47,558 nucleotides of DNA from Gammaproteobacteria bacterium (GTDB lineage Bacteria > Pseudomonadota > Gammaproteobacteria > Pseudomonadales > Pseudohongiellaceae): positions 1 through 47,558 of the forward strand of contig JAURWS010000050.1 in NCBI GenBank assembly GCA_030654835.1. The letters run 5' to 3'. A model generated the notes under the pieces. The model saw only the letters and a program-made list of their open reading frames with translations. It was not told where the DNA came from and searched no databases. How positions within the stretch are numbered: the first letter of the stretch is position 1; the number at the start of each line of letters is the position of its first letter. Position numbers and translations under genes: made by a program. Positions 25,823 to 33,468 of the stretch are shown one piece after another.

Positions 25823-27006
25823 CCACCCACCTCTCCAAAGGACTCATCCTGCTGCTGGCCATGGTCTCGGCACTCGGCCCCGTCGCCATGCAGATCCTGT
25901 TGCCCGCAATCCCCATTATCAAGGAGAGTTTCGCGGTCAGCGCGGCGGTGGCGCAACTGACGCTCAGCCTGTCGATGGCGGCGATTGCCGTCGCTACGCT
26001 CGCCTATGGCCCGCTCTCGGATCGCTACGGACGCAAGCCGGTCCTGATGACCGGGATGATCATCACCATCATCGGTTCCATTCTGTGCGTACTGGCGCCC
26101 AGCATCGAACTGCTGATCGCCGGCCGCATCGTGCAGGCCGCCGGTGGCGCGGTGGGCATGGTGGTGGCGCGCGCCATCGTGCGCGATGTCTACGACGCTC
26201 GCGAGGCTGCTTCGGTGATCGCCACGCTGGTCATGGTGATGGTGGTGATGCCCATGCTGTCACCCGCAGTGGGTGGCGAGCTGATGGTGCGGCTGGACTG
26301 GCATTCGGTGTTCATACTCGTGGCGATTATCAGCGCGCTGCTGCTCGGCATGCTGTTTTATGCACTACCGGAGACGCTGCGCGAGCCGACGATCTTCACT
26401 GGCGTCGGCGACATGCTGCGCTGCTATCACGCATTGATGCGTGTGCGGGTCTTTCAGGGCTACTCGCTAAGCGTGGCATTCGTGTCCGTGGTGTTCTTCA
26501 GTTTCATTTCCGCCGCTCCGGAGATCATGGTCAGCGTGTTCGAGCGGCCGGCCACGGAGTACGGCTACTACTTCATCATGATTCCGCTGGGCTTCATGAT
26601 CGGCAATTACGTGACGCGCTACTATGGGCGCAAGTTCGGCATTCGGCGCATGATCGATTACGGCTCGCAAATTTCACTGGCTGGCATCAGCCTCGCCATT
26701 GTCCTGCAGCTGTTCGGATTGCATCACCCTGCGGCGCTGTTCCTGCCGATCGCGCTGGCGATCTTCGGCAACGGCATCACGCTGCCCAACGCGCAGGCGG
26801 GTGCCATCAACGCGGCGCCACACATGGCGGGCAGTGCTTCGGGGCTCACGGGATTCATGCAGATGGGGTTCTCGGCGGTGGCGGCACAGACGGTGGCGCT
26901 GATCTTCAACGGCACGGTCTACCCGATGCTGGTGCTGATGCTGGTGGCGGCCGCGATCTCATTGCTGAGCTTTCGGCTGCTGGTGCCGGTGGACGCCGCC
27001 CACTGA
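25819..27006 (+). CDS. Bcr/CflA-type MFS drug-efflux transporter
   Basis: 395 residues and 12 membrane helices. The MFS motif A is present as YGPLSDRYGRKPVLMTGM, and MQILLPAIPIIKESFAVSAA in the first helix is typical of the Bcr/CflA group, as is the 12-TM motif C-like region GGAVGMVVARAIVRDVYD. Such pumps export bicyclomycin, chloramphenicol or cysteine-like compounds by proton antiport. The start overlaps the TPR gene by four bases, so it is translated from the same transcript, although a functional link with the MoxR group is not obvious. Confidence 0.9.
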   Translation: MTTHLSKGLILLLAMVSALGPVAMQILLPAIPIIKESFAVSAAVAQLTLSLSMAAIAVATLAYGPLSDRYGRKPVLMTGMIITIIGSILCVLAPSIELLIAGRIVQAAGGAVGMVVARAIVRDVYDAREAASVIATLVMVMVVMPMLSPAVGGELMVRLDWHSVFILVAIISALLLGMLFYALPETLREPTIFTGVGDMLRCYHALMRVRVFQGYSLSVAFVSVVFFSFISAAPEIMVSVFERPATEYGYYFIMIPLGFMIGNYVTRYYGRKFGIRRMIDYGSQISLAGISLAIVLQLFGLHHPAALFLPIALAIFGNGITLPNAQAGAINAAPHMAGSASGLTGFMQMGFSAVAAQTVALIFNGTVYPMLVLMLVAAAISLLSFRLLVPVDAAH

Positions 27007-27016
27007 GTGTGACTGT

Positions 27017-27089
27017 GAAATTTGGGGTCAGGAAATTTGGGGTCAGAGTAAAAATACAGGCTGTATTTTTACTCTGACCCCAAATTTCA
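27017..27089. repeat. Long perfect palindrome (copy 1) with a partial duplicate arm
   Basis: Arms 27032-27059 and 27061-27088 are exact 28-bp reverse complements around one base (G27060). The arm begins GAAATTTGGGGTCAGAG and ends AAAAATACAG. A partial extra left arm (GAAATTTGGGGTCA) precedes it at 27017-27030. The element fills the gap between the convergent MFS and Na/Pi genes. A second copy is at 47343-47407. I recall the GGGGTCAGAGTAAAAAT sequence as a dispersed repeat in environmental gammaproteobacteria; a non-autonomous mobile palindrome is likely. Confidence 0.85.
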
Positions 27090-27119
27090 CAGAAGATGCA
27101 TACATGTAGGTCAGCTGGC

Positions 27120-28781
27120 TCAATTGGCGTAGGTTTCGAGGATATTGATCGCGTGGTTCTTGATGCGGCGCATGGAGACAAACATGTCGCTGTAGGTCTG
27201 CGCGGGCAGGGCCATGCAGGTGCCGTCCTTGAGCCGCTCCAGATGACGGTCGCGCATGGTGTTCGCCACCCGGTTCAGGCGATTGCCCTCTTCCATCAGG
27301 TGGGTGATCCGCGTGGAATCCGCGCGCTTGCGACGTGCGCCGACCACGCGTCCCACAAATGAATCGACATCGTTGAAATAGGTCATGAGGTCGTTCCAAG
27401 CATCCGCACTCAGCGTCTCATGTTGCTTGAAGAGGCGGGTGCGGTAGATGCAGAAAGACTCCAGACAGTCGGCAATACTCTCCAGCTCGTCGGCCATGCG
27501 GATCAGGCCATAGGCGCGAGACGACTGAGCCTGCGTGACCGACGTGGCCAGCACCTTGGTGATGAAGGTAATCATCTCCTCCTCGATGGAATCCGTGACA
27601 TCCTCAAACGCATAGATACGGTCGAAGCACTCCTTGTCGGCCTTCTCACCCGTCGCATAGGTGCGCGTCAGGTTGAACATCTGACGGGTGATCTCGATGA
27701 GGTTGTCCATTTCCAGATCGGCCTGCTGCAGCGCGACCTCGGGCGCCTGCGTCGCGCGCTGATTCAGATACTTGACCCTGTGGACTTCTGCATCGACCTG
27801 TTGCGGTATCAGCCACTCCAGCAGCTTCGTCAGAAAATTGAGCAACGGCATCCACACCAAAGCAACGATCAGGTTGAACATCGTGTGCGCGATGGCGATA
27901 TGCCAGCCGATGTTGGGTCGCTCACCGGACGCCAGTTGCATATCTGGATCGCCCGCCACCAGCGCATCCACCAGATTGATGAACAGCGGGAACAGCGCGA
28001 TCGCGAGCAGCGCACCAAGCACATTGAACAGGACATTGGCGCGCGCAACCCGCAGGGCTGAGGTGCTGGCCTCGCTCGCGGCCATCTGCGCGATCATGGC
28101 GCCGCCGAGATTCATGCCGATGATCAGCCCAAGCGACGTGTTGAAATCGATAACCCCGGTGGCCGCCAGCGTCAGCGTGATCGCCAGCATCGCAGTGCTG
28201 TTACGAATCAGCATGGTGAGCAGCACGCCGAGGATCACACACGCGAGCAGCGTGCCGAAGGACTCCGCATCAATGAGATGCATGTAGGCGAGGAAGCCCT
28301 GATGCAGTCGCAAGGGCTCGAACGCCACACTCATGAAATCGAGAGAGGTAAACAACAATCCCAGCGCCAGCAGAGTCTTGCCTGCGGCCACCATACTATT
28401 GCTGTTGCCAGCCAGCATCGGCAAGGCGCCGACGGCGATCAGCAGCAGGCCATACCTGCCGAGGTCGAGCGCGAGTATCCAGCCGGAAATCGTCGCCCCG
28501 ATGTTGGAGCCGAGAATGACTGCGAGGGAATGTTTCAGTTCCAGCACGCCGGCGTTGACCAGGCCGACTGTCATCACCGTGGATATGCTGCTGGATTGGA
28601 CGAACGCAGTGATGCCGAGACCGGCGAGCAGGGCCATCACCCGATTGCCGCTCGCGGTGGCCAGGATGTTGCGGATGATATCGCCGCCACTGGACTGCAA
28701 CGCATCCGACAAGAGTTTCAGGCCCAGGAAAAACAGCCCCAGACCACCGACAGCGGTATATAGAATTTCAAAGTCGCTCAT
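27120..28781 (-). CDS. Na/Pi cotransporter family protein with PhoU-like domain
   Basis: 553 residues. Two inverted membrane repeats carry the QSSS motif (GLGITAFVQSSSISTVMTVG) and its partner around IRNSTAMLAITLTLAATGV, with SNIGATISG and GMNLGGAMIAQ. The C-terminal part from about residue 345 is a helical PhoU-like domain (FDRIYAFEDVTDSIEEEMIT). Members import phosphate with sodium, or export it, under control of the PhoU-like part. ATG 28781 is the first codon of the conserved MSDFEILYTAVGGLGLFFLG start. No Pho box was recognised upstream. Confidence 0.92.
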   Translation of the reverse strand: MSDFEILYTAVGGLGLFFLGLKLLSDALQSSGGDIIRNILATASGNRVMALLAGLGITAFVQSSSISTVMTVGLVNAGVLELKHSLAVILGSNIGATISGWILALDLGRYGLLLIAVGALPMLAGNSNSMVAAGKTLLALGLLFTSLDFMSVAFEPLRLHQGFLAYMHLIDAESFGTLLACVILGVLLTMLIRNSTAMLAITLTLAATGVIDFNTSLGLIIGMNLGGAMIAQMAASEASTSALRVARANVLFNVLGALLAIALFPLFINLVDALVAGDPDMQLASGERPNIGWHIAIAHTMFNLIVALVWMPLLNFLTKLLEWLIPQQVDAEVHRVKYLNQRATQAPEVALQQADLEMDNLIEITRQMFNLTRTYATGEKADKECFDRIYAFEDVTDSIEEEMITFITKVLATSVTQAQSSRAYGLIRMADELESIADCLESFCIYRTRLFKQHETLSADAWNDLMTYFNDVDSFVGRVVGARRKRADSTRITHLMEEGNRLNRVANTMRDRHLERLKDGTCMALPAQTYSDMFVSMRRIKNHAINILETYAN

Positions 28782-28896
28782 TGCTCGAAAGTCTATTCAA
28801 ACCCTTGATGTTTTACAAAATTTTTTTTGCAAATGATTCCAAAAACTGCGGAGCGCGTCGCTCTGTGACTATTACTCCGCGTTCACTACCCGGTCG

Positions 28897-29799
28897 TCAC
28901 GACATATGTGTCGGGCCGGTGAAGGTAGTCAGACACGCAGTCAGCAACAGAATCAACAGAGCCAGGACCAGTTCGCCGCGAATGGAGCGCTGCAGCGCAC
29001 CCGTTCCGACAGTCGCCAGCGTTGGCACCAGACGGAATTTGTTGAGCGCCGCCAGGCCCAGCAGGCAGATGACCAGCAACAACTTTCCAAGCAGCAGAAA
29101 ACCATAAGGTGTGCTGATGAGATCAAACGGCGCCGCCAGCAGTTGGGTCAGAAGGTAAGTACCGGCGACGAGCAGGCTGCCGGTCAGCACCCAGCCGATC
29201 TGACCGAAGGTGTGCAGCAGCGGTGTCAGCGCAGCAGCCGGTTCGCGCTGGCAAAGCGTGTACAGCGGATACAGTGCACCGATCCACAGCCCCATAACAC
29301 CAATGTGAACGGCGATGGCGACTCGCGCCAGCACCCCGAGACTTGCGACATGACCGAGCACGGCAAAGGAGGCTGCGAACAGGGCAATCGCCAGCGGCGC
29401 GCCGATGCGCAGCGCGGCAGGGAATTTCACCGCGCCCTGAGCAGACAGCAGAGTGGGTCTGGCCAGCCACAGCGCAACGGCTGCCACCAGGAAACCGGCG
29501 AGCTTCAAACCGCTGCCATAACCGATGGGTGACTGCAGCACCAGGCCCGCCATGAAGCTGTCGAACATGCCAGCGATGCCATTCCGGTTGACGACGCCTA
29601 CCTGCAGCAGGAAAAACAACACAACGGCAAGAGCGCCGACGATACTGGCAGAGAGTAGGAAATTGAGGAGGTGGCGGGCAGTGCGATCACTGCCCAGCCA
29701 GAAAATCAGAAAACCGCCGGTGAGGCTGGCGAGGCCAGCGTAGCTCAGCACTTTGGCGAGTACGATGGCCAGCTCCCAGGGCCCGGCGGCAAACGGCAT
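28897..29799 (-). CDS. copD: CopD family copper-resistance membrane protein
   Basis: 300 residues with about eight membrane helices. The core pattern VAIAVHIGVMGLWIGALYPL is the CopD His-containing helix, and TLLSAQGAVKFPAALRIGAP and FRLVPTLATVGTGALQRSIR are typical of the family. With CopC it is thought to move copper from the periplasm to the cytoplasm. It overlaps the copC stop by one base (TGATG), so the two are coupled. The 114 bases between it and the Na/Pi gene contain a T-rich run but no clear terminator. Confidence 0.88.
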   Translation of the reverse strand: MPFAAGPWELAIVLAKVLSYAGLASLTGGFLIFWLGSDRTARHLLNFLLSASIVGALAVVLFFLLQVGVVNRNGIAGMFDSFMAGLVLQSPIGYGSGLKLAGFLVAAVALWLARPTLLSAQGAVKFPAALRIGAPLAIALFAASFAVLGHVASLGVLARVAIAVHIGVMGLWIGALYPLYTLCQREPAAALTPLLHTFGQIGWVLTGSLLVAGTYLLTQLLAAPFDLISTPYGFLLLGKLLLVICLLGLAALNKFRLVPTLATVGTGALQRSIRGELVLALLILLLTACLTTFTGPTHMS

Positions 29800-30212
29800 C
29801 AGTGTACGTGGTCTCCACCACCAGCACCGTGCTCAGTCATGACGGCTGCAGGGGCATTGGGGTCCACGGTGAAACGGAAGTCTTCGCTGACGGAGTGGCC
29901 GTCTTCGCCGATCACCGTCCAGTTGACGCGGTAAGCCCCGGCGACCAGCGGCGGCATTGGGACATGGAACATCATGTTGGCTTCGGCCACAGGCACGAAA
30001 CCGACATCGACGACGCCGCTGTCGCCCGTGACGGTCAGGCGCACCAGCCGCACGTTGCCGTTGAAATGCATCATCAACATCTCGGGAGTCGACACAGTCT
30101 GGCCGTTGCCGGGGACAGAGCTGCTCATCGCACTGTGGGCAAATGCTGCGCTGTGCATGACCAGCATCAGCAGTGCAGCGGCCAGGCCCTGCAACAGGGT
30201 AAATCTCTTCAT
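29799..30212 (-). CDS. copC: CopC domain periplasmic copper-binding protein
   Basis: 137 residues. A signal peptide ends in AAFA, leaving His as the first mature residue (HSAMSSSVPGNG), which is the N-terminal Cu(II) ligand in CopC proteins. The domain continues with LMMHFNGNVRLVRLTVTGDS, PPLVAGAYRVNWTVIGEDGH and SVSEDFRFTV. There is no Met-rich loop, so it likely binds only Cu(II). The C-terminus (HGAGGGDHVH) adds three His. ATG 30212 has GAGGTG upstream; longer extensions run into the divergent gene. Confidence 0.9.
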   Translation of the reverse strand: MKRFTLLQGLAAALLMLVMHSAAFAHSAMSSSVPGNGQTVSTPEMLMMHFNGNVRLVRLTVTGDSGVVDVGFVPVAEANMMFHVPMPPLVAGAYRVNWTVIGEDGHSVSEDFRFTVDPNAPAAVMTEHGAGGGDHVH

Positions 30213-30363
30213 GGTGTCACCTCGGTGTTTATATGGTTCAGTGTCTGGTTCTGTGTCTGTTTTTATGTGTGTCCTTCTGCGAGCCAGTGTATACGAATCC
30301 TTCTCGATTGCCGAGCCGCAAACTGCGGCAGATTGTCGCAAAGAGCGTGCTAGAATCGCCGCC

Positions 30364-31344
30364 ATGACGACACCAGACACCCAACCACGCACCCCACAAC
30401 AATTCGCCCGGAAGCCGCCGCTGCTGATCGCCAACAGCTTCCATCCGGAGACACTGGCGAGGCTGGACGAACAATACCAGACTCACAAGCTCTGGCTGCT
30501 GGAAAGCCCGCAGGAACAGCAGGCGCTGATCGCCCGCCTGGCACCCGTTTGCGAGGCCGTGGCCACCGCGTCCTGGGCGACCAATCCGCTGATCTATCAA
30601 CTGCCAAAGCTGCAGCTCATCAGCTGCTTTGGCGTCGGCACCGACGGCATCGACTTCGGCATCACCCGCGCACGCGGCATCCACGTGACCAACACTCCCG
30701 GCGTGCTCAACGACGCCGTGGCAGACCTCGCCATGGCCTTGGTGCTGGCCACCTCGCGCAACCTGATCAATGCCGACCGCCATGTGCGTGACGGCCACTG
30801 GCTGCAGGCGCCGTTCCCGTTCTCCAGCAGCCTGGCTGGCAAGACCCTCGGCATCGTCGGCCTGGGCGCCATCGGCGAAGAGATTGCCAATCGCGCCGCC
30901 GCCTTCAAGATGCAGATCGCCTACCACAACCGCCAGCCCAAGCCACTGCCCTGGCGCTACTGCGAGTCCCTCCCCGCGCTGGCGCAAACCAGCGACATCC
31001 TCCTGTGCATGCTCCCGGGTGGCGCGGCCACCAGCAGAATGCTCAACATGGAGGTATTTCGTCAGCTGGGGCCGCAGGGCATCTTCATCAACGTGGGTCG
31101 TGGCAGCAGTGTGGACGAGGCGGACCTCGTCGCCGCGCTGCAGCAGGGCGTGATTGCCGGTGCGGGCCTCGACGTGTACGCCAACGAACCGCGTGTACCA
31201 GAGGCCCTGCTCGGCATGTCCAACGTGGTGCTGTTTCCGCACATCGGTAGCGCTACCGTGGAAACCCGCCGCGCCATGGGGCAGCTGGTGCTGGACAATC
31301 TGGCGGCGCATTTCGCGGGGCGGCCGCTGCTGACCCCTTGCTGA
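30364..31344 (+). CDS. D-isomer specific 2-hydroxyacid dehydrogenase
   Basis: 326 residues. The NAD(P)-binding motif GxGxxG is GIVGLGAIGEEIA, and the catalytic Arg, Glu and His are seen in NVGRGSSVDEADL, LDVYANEPRVPEAL and LFPHIGSATVETR. The sequence resembles the glyoxylate/hydroxypyruvate reductase group, which reduces 2-oxoacids with NAD(P)H. ATG 30364 is used; the frame stays open upstream into the copC promoter region but without a start context. The gene is divergent from copC with a 151-base shared promoter gap. Confidence 0.9.
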   Translation: MTTPDTQPRTPQQFARKPPLLIANSFHPETLARLDEQYQTHKLWLLESPQEQQALIARLAPVCEAVATASWATNPLIYQLPKLQLISCFGVGTDGIDFGITRARGIHVTNTPGVLNDAVADLAMALVLATSRNLINADRHVRDGHWLQAPFPFSSSLAGKTLGIVGLGAIGEEIANRAAAFKMQIAYHNRQPKPLPWRYCESLPALAQTSDILLCMLPGGAATSRMLNMEVFRQLGPQGIFINVGRGSSVDEADLVAALQQGVIAGAGLDVYANEPRVPEALLGMSNVVLFPHIGSATVETRRAMGQLVLDNLAAHFAGRPLLTPC

Positions 31345-31366
31345 ATACTACTGCGACCAAGAATCG

Positions 31367-31452
31367 TGTGGGAGCGTACCCAAAGGGCATAAAAGCCCGC
31401 TCGCGATTCGCGCTTGAGCCAGCCTCATCGCGGGCAGGCCCGCTCCCACAAG
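31367..31452. repeat. REP pair of the long-loop type
   Basis: The left arm TGTGGGAGCGTACCCAAAGG is followed by GCATAAAAGCCC and CGCGATTCGCG; the right arm is the common REP (ATCGCGGGCAGGCCCGCTCC, CACA). The left arm is the variant also found inside the tgpA-like gene. The element lies downstream of the dehydrogenase gene, where it may act as an mRNA 3' hairpin. Confidence 0.85.
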
Positions 31453-31553
31453 GCACAGAGGCACAGAGGCACACCAGTTTGTTGCTGCCAGCCCAGACGG
31501 CTTTGGATACAATGCCCATCGGCATATACACTCGATAAACCCAGGAATTGATC

Positions 31554-32663
31554 ATGAGAATACTGACGAGCTGTCTGACTGCGCTACTGCTGGCGGTCGC
31601 CATTCCCTTCACCGCCGCCACTGCCCAGAATCAACCCGGCTTTCGCACCGAGAAAGTCGTGGACGGCATCGACGTGCCCTGGGGCATGACCTGGCTGCCC
31701 GACGGCGACATGCTCGTCACCAACCGTGGCGGTCAGCTGTACCGTGTCCATGAAGGCACACTGAGCGCCCCGCTGGGCGGCGTTCCGGAAGTGCATGTGA
31801 ACGGCCAGGGCGGCCTGCTCGACATCGCGCTGCACCCGGACTATGCCAACAACGGCTGGATCTACATCACCTACTCCAGCATGGAAGGTGGCGGCACCGG
31901 CAGCCACACGGCGATCATGCGCGCCAAACTGCAGGGCGACAGCCTGGTCGAGCAGCAGGTGCTCTACAAGGGCGAAGGCAACACCGAGCGCGGTGCGCAC
32001 TACGGCAGCCGCATCGTCTTCGATAACGACGGCTACCTGTTCTTCTCCATCGGCGAGCGCGGTGCCCATTTCGAAAACGCCCAACAGTTGGACCGCGACG
32101 GCGGCAAGATCTACCGTCTGCACGACGACGGCCGCATCCCGGCCGACAACCCTTTCGTCAACACGCCAGGCGCCAAGACAGCCGTGTATTCCCATGGCCA
32201 TCGCAACCCGCAGGGCCTGACCCTGCACCCGACCACAGGTCAGGTGTGGGAACACGAACACGGCCCGATGGGCGGTGACGAGATCAACATCATCCAGCCG
32301 GGCAAGAACTATGGCTGGCCGATCATCGGCTACGGCATCGATTACAACGGTCAACCGCTGGCAGAGGCCACCAGCCGCGAAGGCATCGAACAGCCCATTT
32401 TCTACTGGGACCCATCGATCGCGCCGTCCGGCATGGCCTTCGTCACCAGTGATGTCTACGGACCGGACCTGAAGGGCCACCTGCTGGTGGGCTCACTGAA
32501 ATTCCGCCACATGGTGCATCTGGTGCTGGACGGCAACAACGTGGTGGCCAGTGAGAATGTATTCCCCGGCATCGGCCGCGTACGCAACATCAAGCAGGGC
32601 CCCGATGGCTACATCTATGTCGCCACTGAGGGTGATGGCATCATCCGCATCCTGCCGGAGTAA
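31554..32663 (+). CDS. PQQ-dependent sugar dehydrogenase family protein (YliI-like)
   Basis: 369 residues. A signal peptide (MRILTSCLTALLLAVAIPFT, ATAQ) precedes a six-bladed beta-propeller of the soluble aldose dehydrogenase type: VPWGMTWLPDGDMLVTNRGG at the start, GQGGLLDIALHPDYANNGWI, AHYGSRIVFDNDGYLFFSIG, VYSHGHRNPQGLTLHPTTGQ and EHGPMGGDEINIIQPGKNYG. The conserved His and Arg of these elements bind PQQ and sugar. The enzyme oxidises aldoses in the periplasm if PQQ is available; no pqq genes are in this window. ATG 31554 follows AGGA seven bases upstream. Confidence 0.92.
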   Translation: MRILTSCLTALLLAVAIPFTAATAQNQPGFRTEKVVDGIDVPWGMTWLPDGDMLVTNRGGQLYRVHEGTLSAPLGGVPEVHVNGQGGLLDIALHPDYANNGWIYITYSSMEGGGTGSHTAIMRAKLQGDSLVEQQVLYKGEGNTERGAHYGSRIVFDNDGYLFFSIGERGAHFENAQQLDRDGGKIYRLHDDGRIPADNPFVNTPGAKTAVYSHGHRNPQGLTLHPTTGQVWEHEHGPMGGDEINIIQPGKNYGWPIIGYGIDYNGQPLAEATSREGIEQPIFYWDPSIAPSGMAFVTSDVYGPDLKGHLLVGSLKFRHMVHLVLDGNNVVASENVFPGIGRVRNIKQGPDGYIYVATEGDGIIRILPE

Positions 32664-32672
32664 TGACAACCC

Positions 32673-32758
32673 TGTGGGAGCGAGCCTGCTCGCGATTGCC
32701 TGCCAGCAAGCAAATTTATCGCGAACAAACCTTATCGCGAGCAGGCTCGCTCCCACAA
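32673..32758. repeat. Matched REP pair (A-T stem variant)
   Basis: The left copy has the stem GCGAGC-CT-GCTCGC after TGTGGGA; the right copy is its exact inverse (GCGAGC-AG-GCTCGC, TCCCACA). Outer flanks also match. It lies just behind the sugar dehydrogenase stop and before the carbonic anhydrase gene. Confidence 0.9.
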
Positions 32759-32791
32759 ATTCAAGCAGCACACAGCATTTGGTAGAGAGTT

Positions 32792-33430
32792 ATGAGCGAC
32801 AAACTTCTCGCTGGTTATCAGCGCTTCAAGAACGGCTACTTCGCCGTGAACAGAGAAAAATTGCGGCAACTGGCGGATCAGCAGCGCCCCAATCACGTAC
32901 TGATTACCTGCTGCGACGCACGCATGGAACCCGCCCTGATATTCGATACTGCGCCGGGTGAACTGTTCGTCATCCGCAATGTCGCCAACCTGGTGCCACC
33001 CTACGAGATCGAGGGTTCCTACCACGGCACCAGCGCCGCGCTGGAATTCGCGATCACCGTGCTGGAAGTGCCCGAGATCATCGTGCTCGGCCACTCTCGA
33101 TGTGGCGGCATCCGCTCGCTGGTGATGGATTCCAAGCGCCTGCCGCAGGACACCTTCATCGCCCGCTGGATGTCCATTGTCGCTCCGGTGGCCAACCTGG
33201 CCGACCCGGATACGCTCGACCCCAACGACTACGCCACCTTCAACCACTGCGAACAGGCCGCCGTCGGCTACTCACTGCGTAATCTGATGACCTATCCGTG
33301 GATCCGCAGCCGTGTGGAAGCTGGCACGCTGACGCTGAAGGGCTGGCACTACAACATCTTCACCGGCGCGCTGAAACAGGTGCATGATCAGGACACCATC
33401 TCGACCATCGTCGAGGAGACGCAGGACTGA
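32792..33430 (+). CDS. Beta-class carbonic anhydrase
   Basis: 212 residues, normal for the family. Zinc ligands and catalytic residues are visible: Cys40, Asp42 and Arg44 in ITCCDARMEPAL, and His101 and Cys104 in VLGHSRCGGIRSL. FVIRNVANLVPPY and HGTSAALEFAITVLEVPEII are conserved. It interconverts CO2 and bicarbonate in the cytoplasm, supplying bicarbonate for carboxylations. The gene ends 38 bases from the convergent exporter gene, and no clear terminator is visible in that gap. Confidence 0.94.
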   Translation: MSDKLLAGYQRFKNGYFAVNREKLRQLADQQRPNHVLITCCDARMEPALIFDTAPGELFVIRNVANLVPPYEIEGSYHGTSAALEFAITVLEVPEIIVLGHSRCGGIRSLVMDSKRLPQDTFIARWMSIVAPVANLADPDTLDPNDYATFNHCEQAAVGYSLRNLMTYPWIRSRVEAGTLTLKGWHYNIFTGALKQVHDQDTISTIVEETQD

Positions 33431-33468
33431 GGTCATTGGGGTTCTTGAGATTACTGGGGTCACCGAGG

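Noticed and set aside
28811-28835. T-rich run as terminator of copD or promoter of the Na/Pi gene
   Set aside because: No stable stem precedes it on either strand, and no acceptable -35/-10 pair was found around it.
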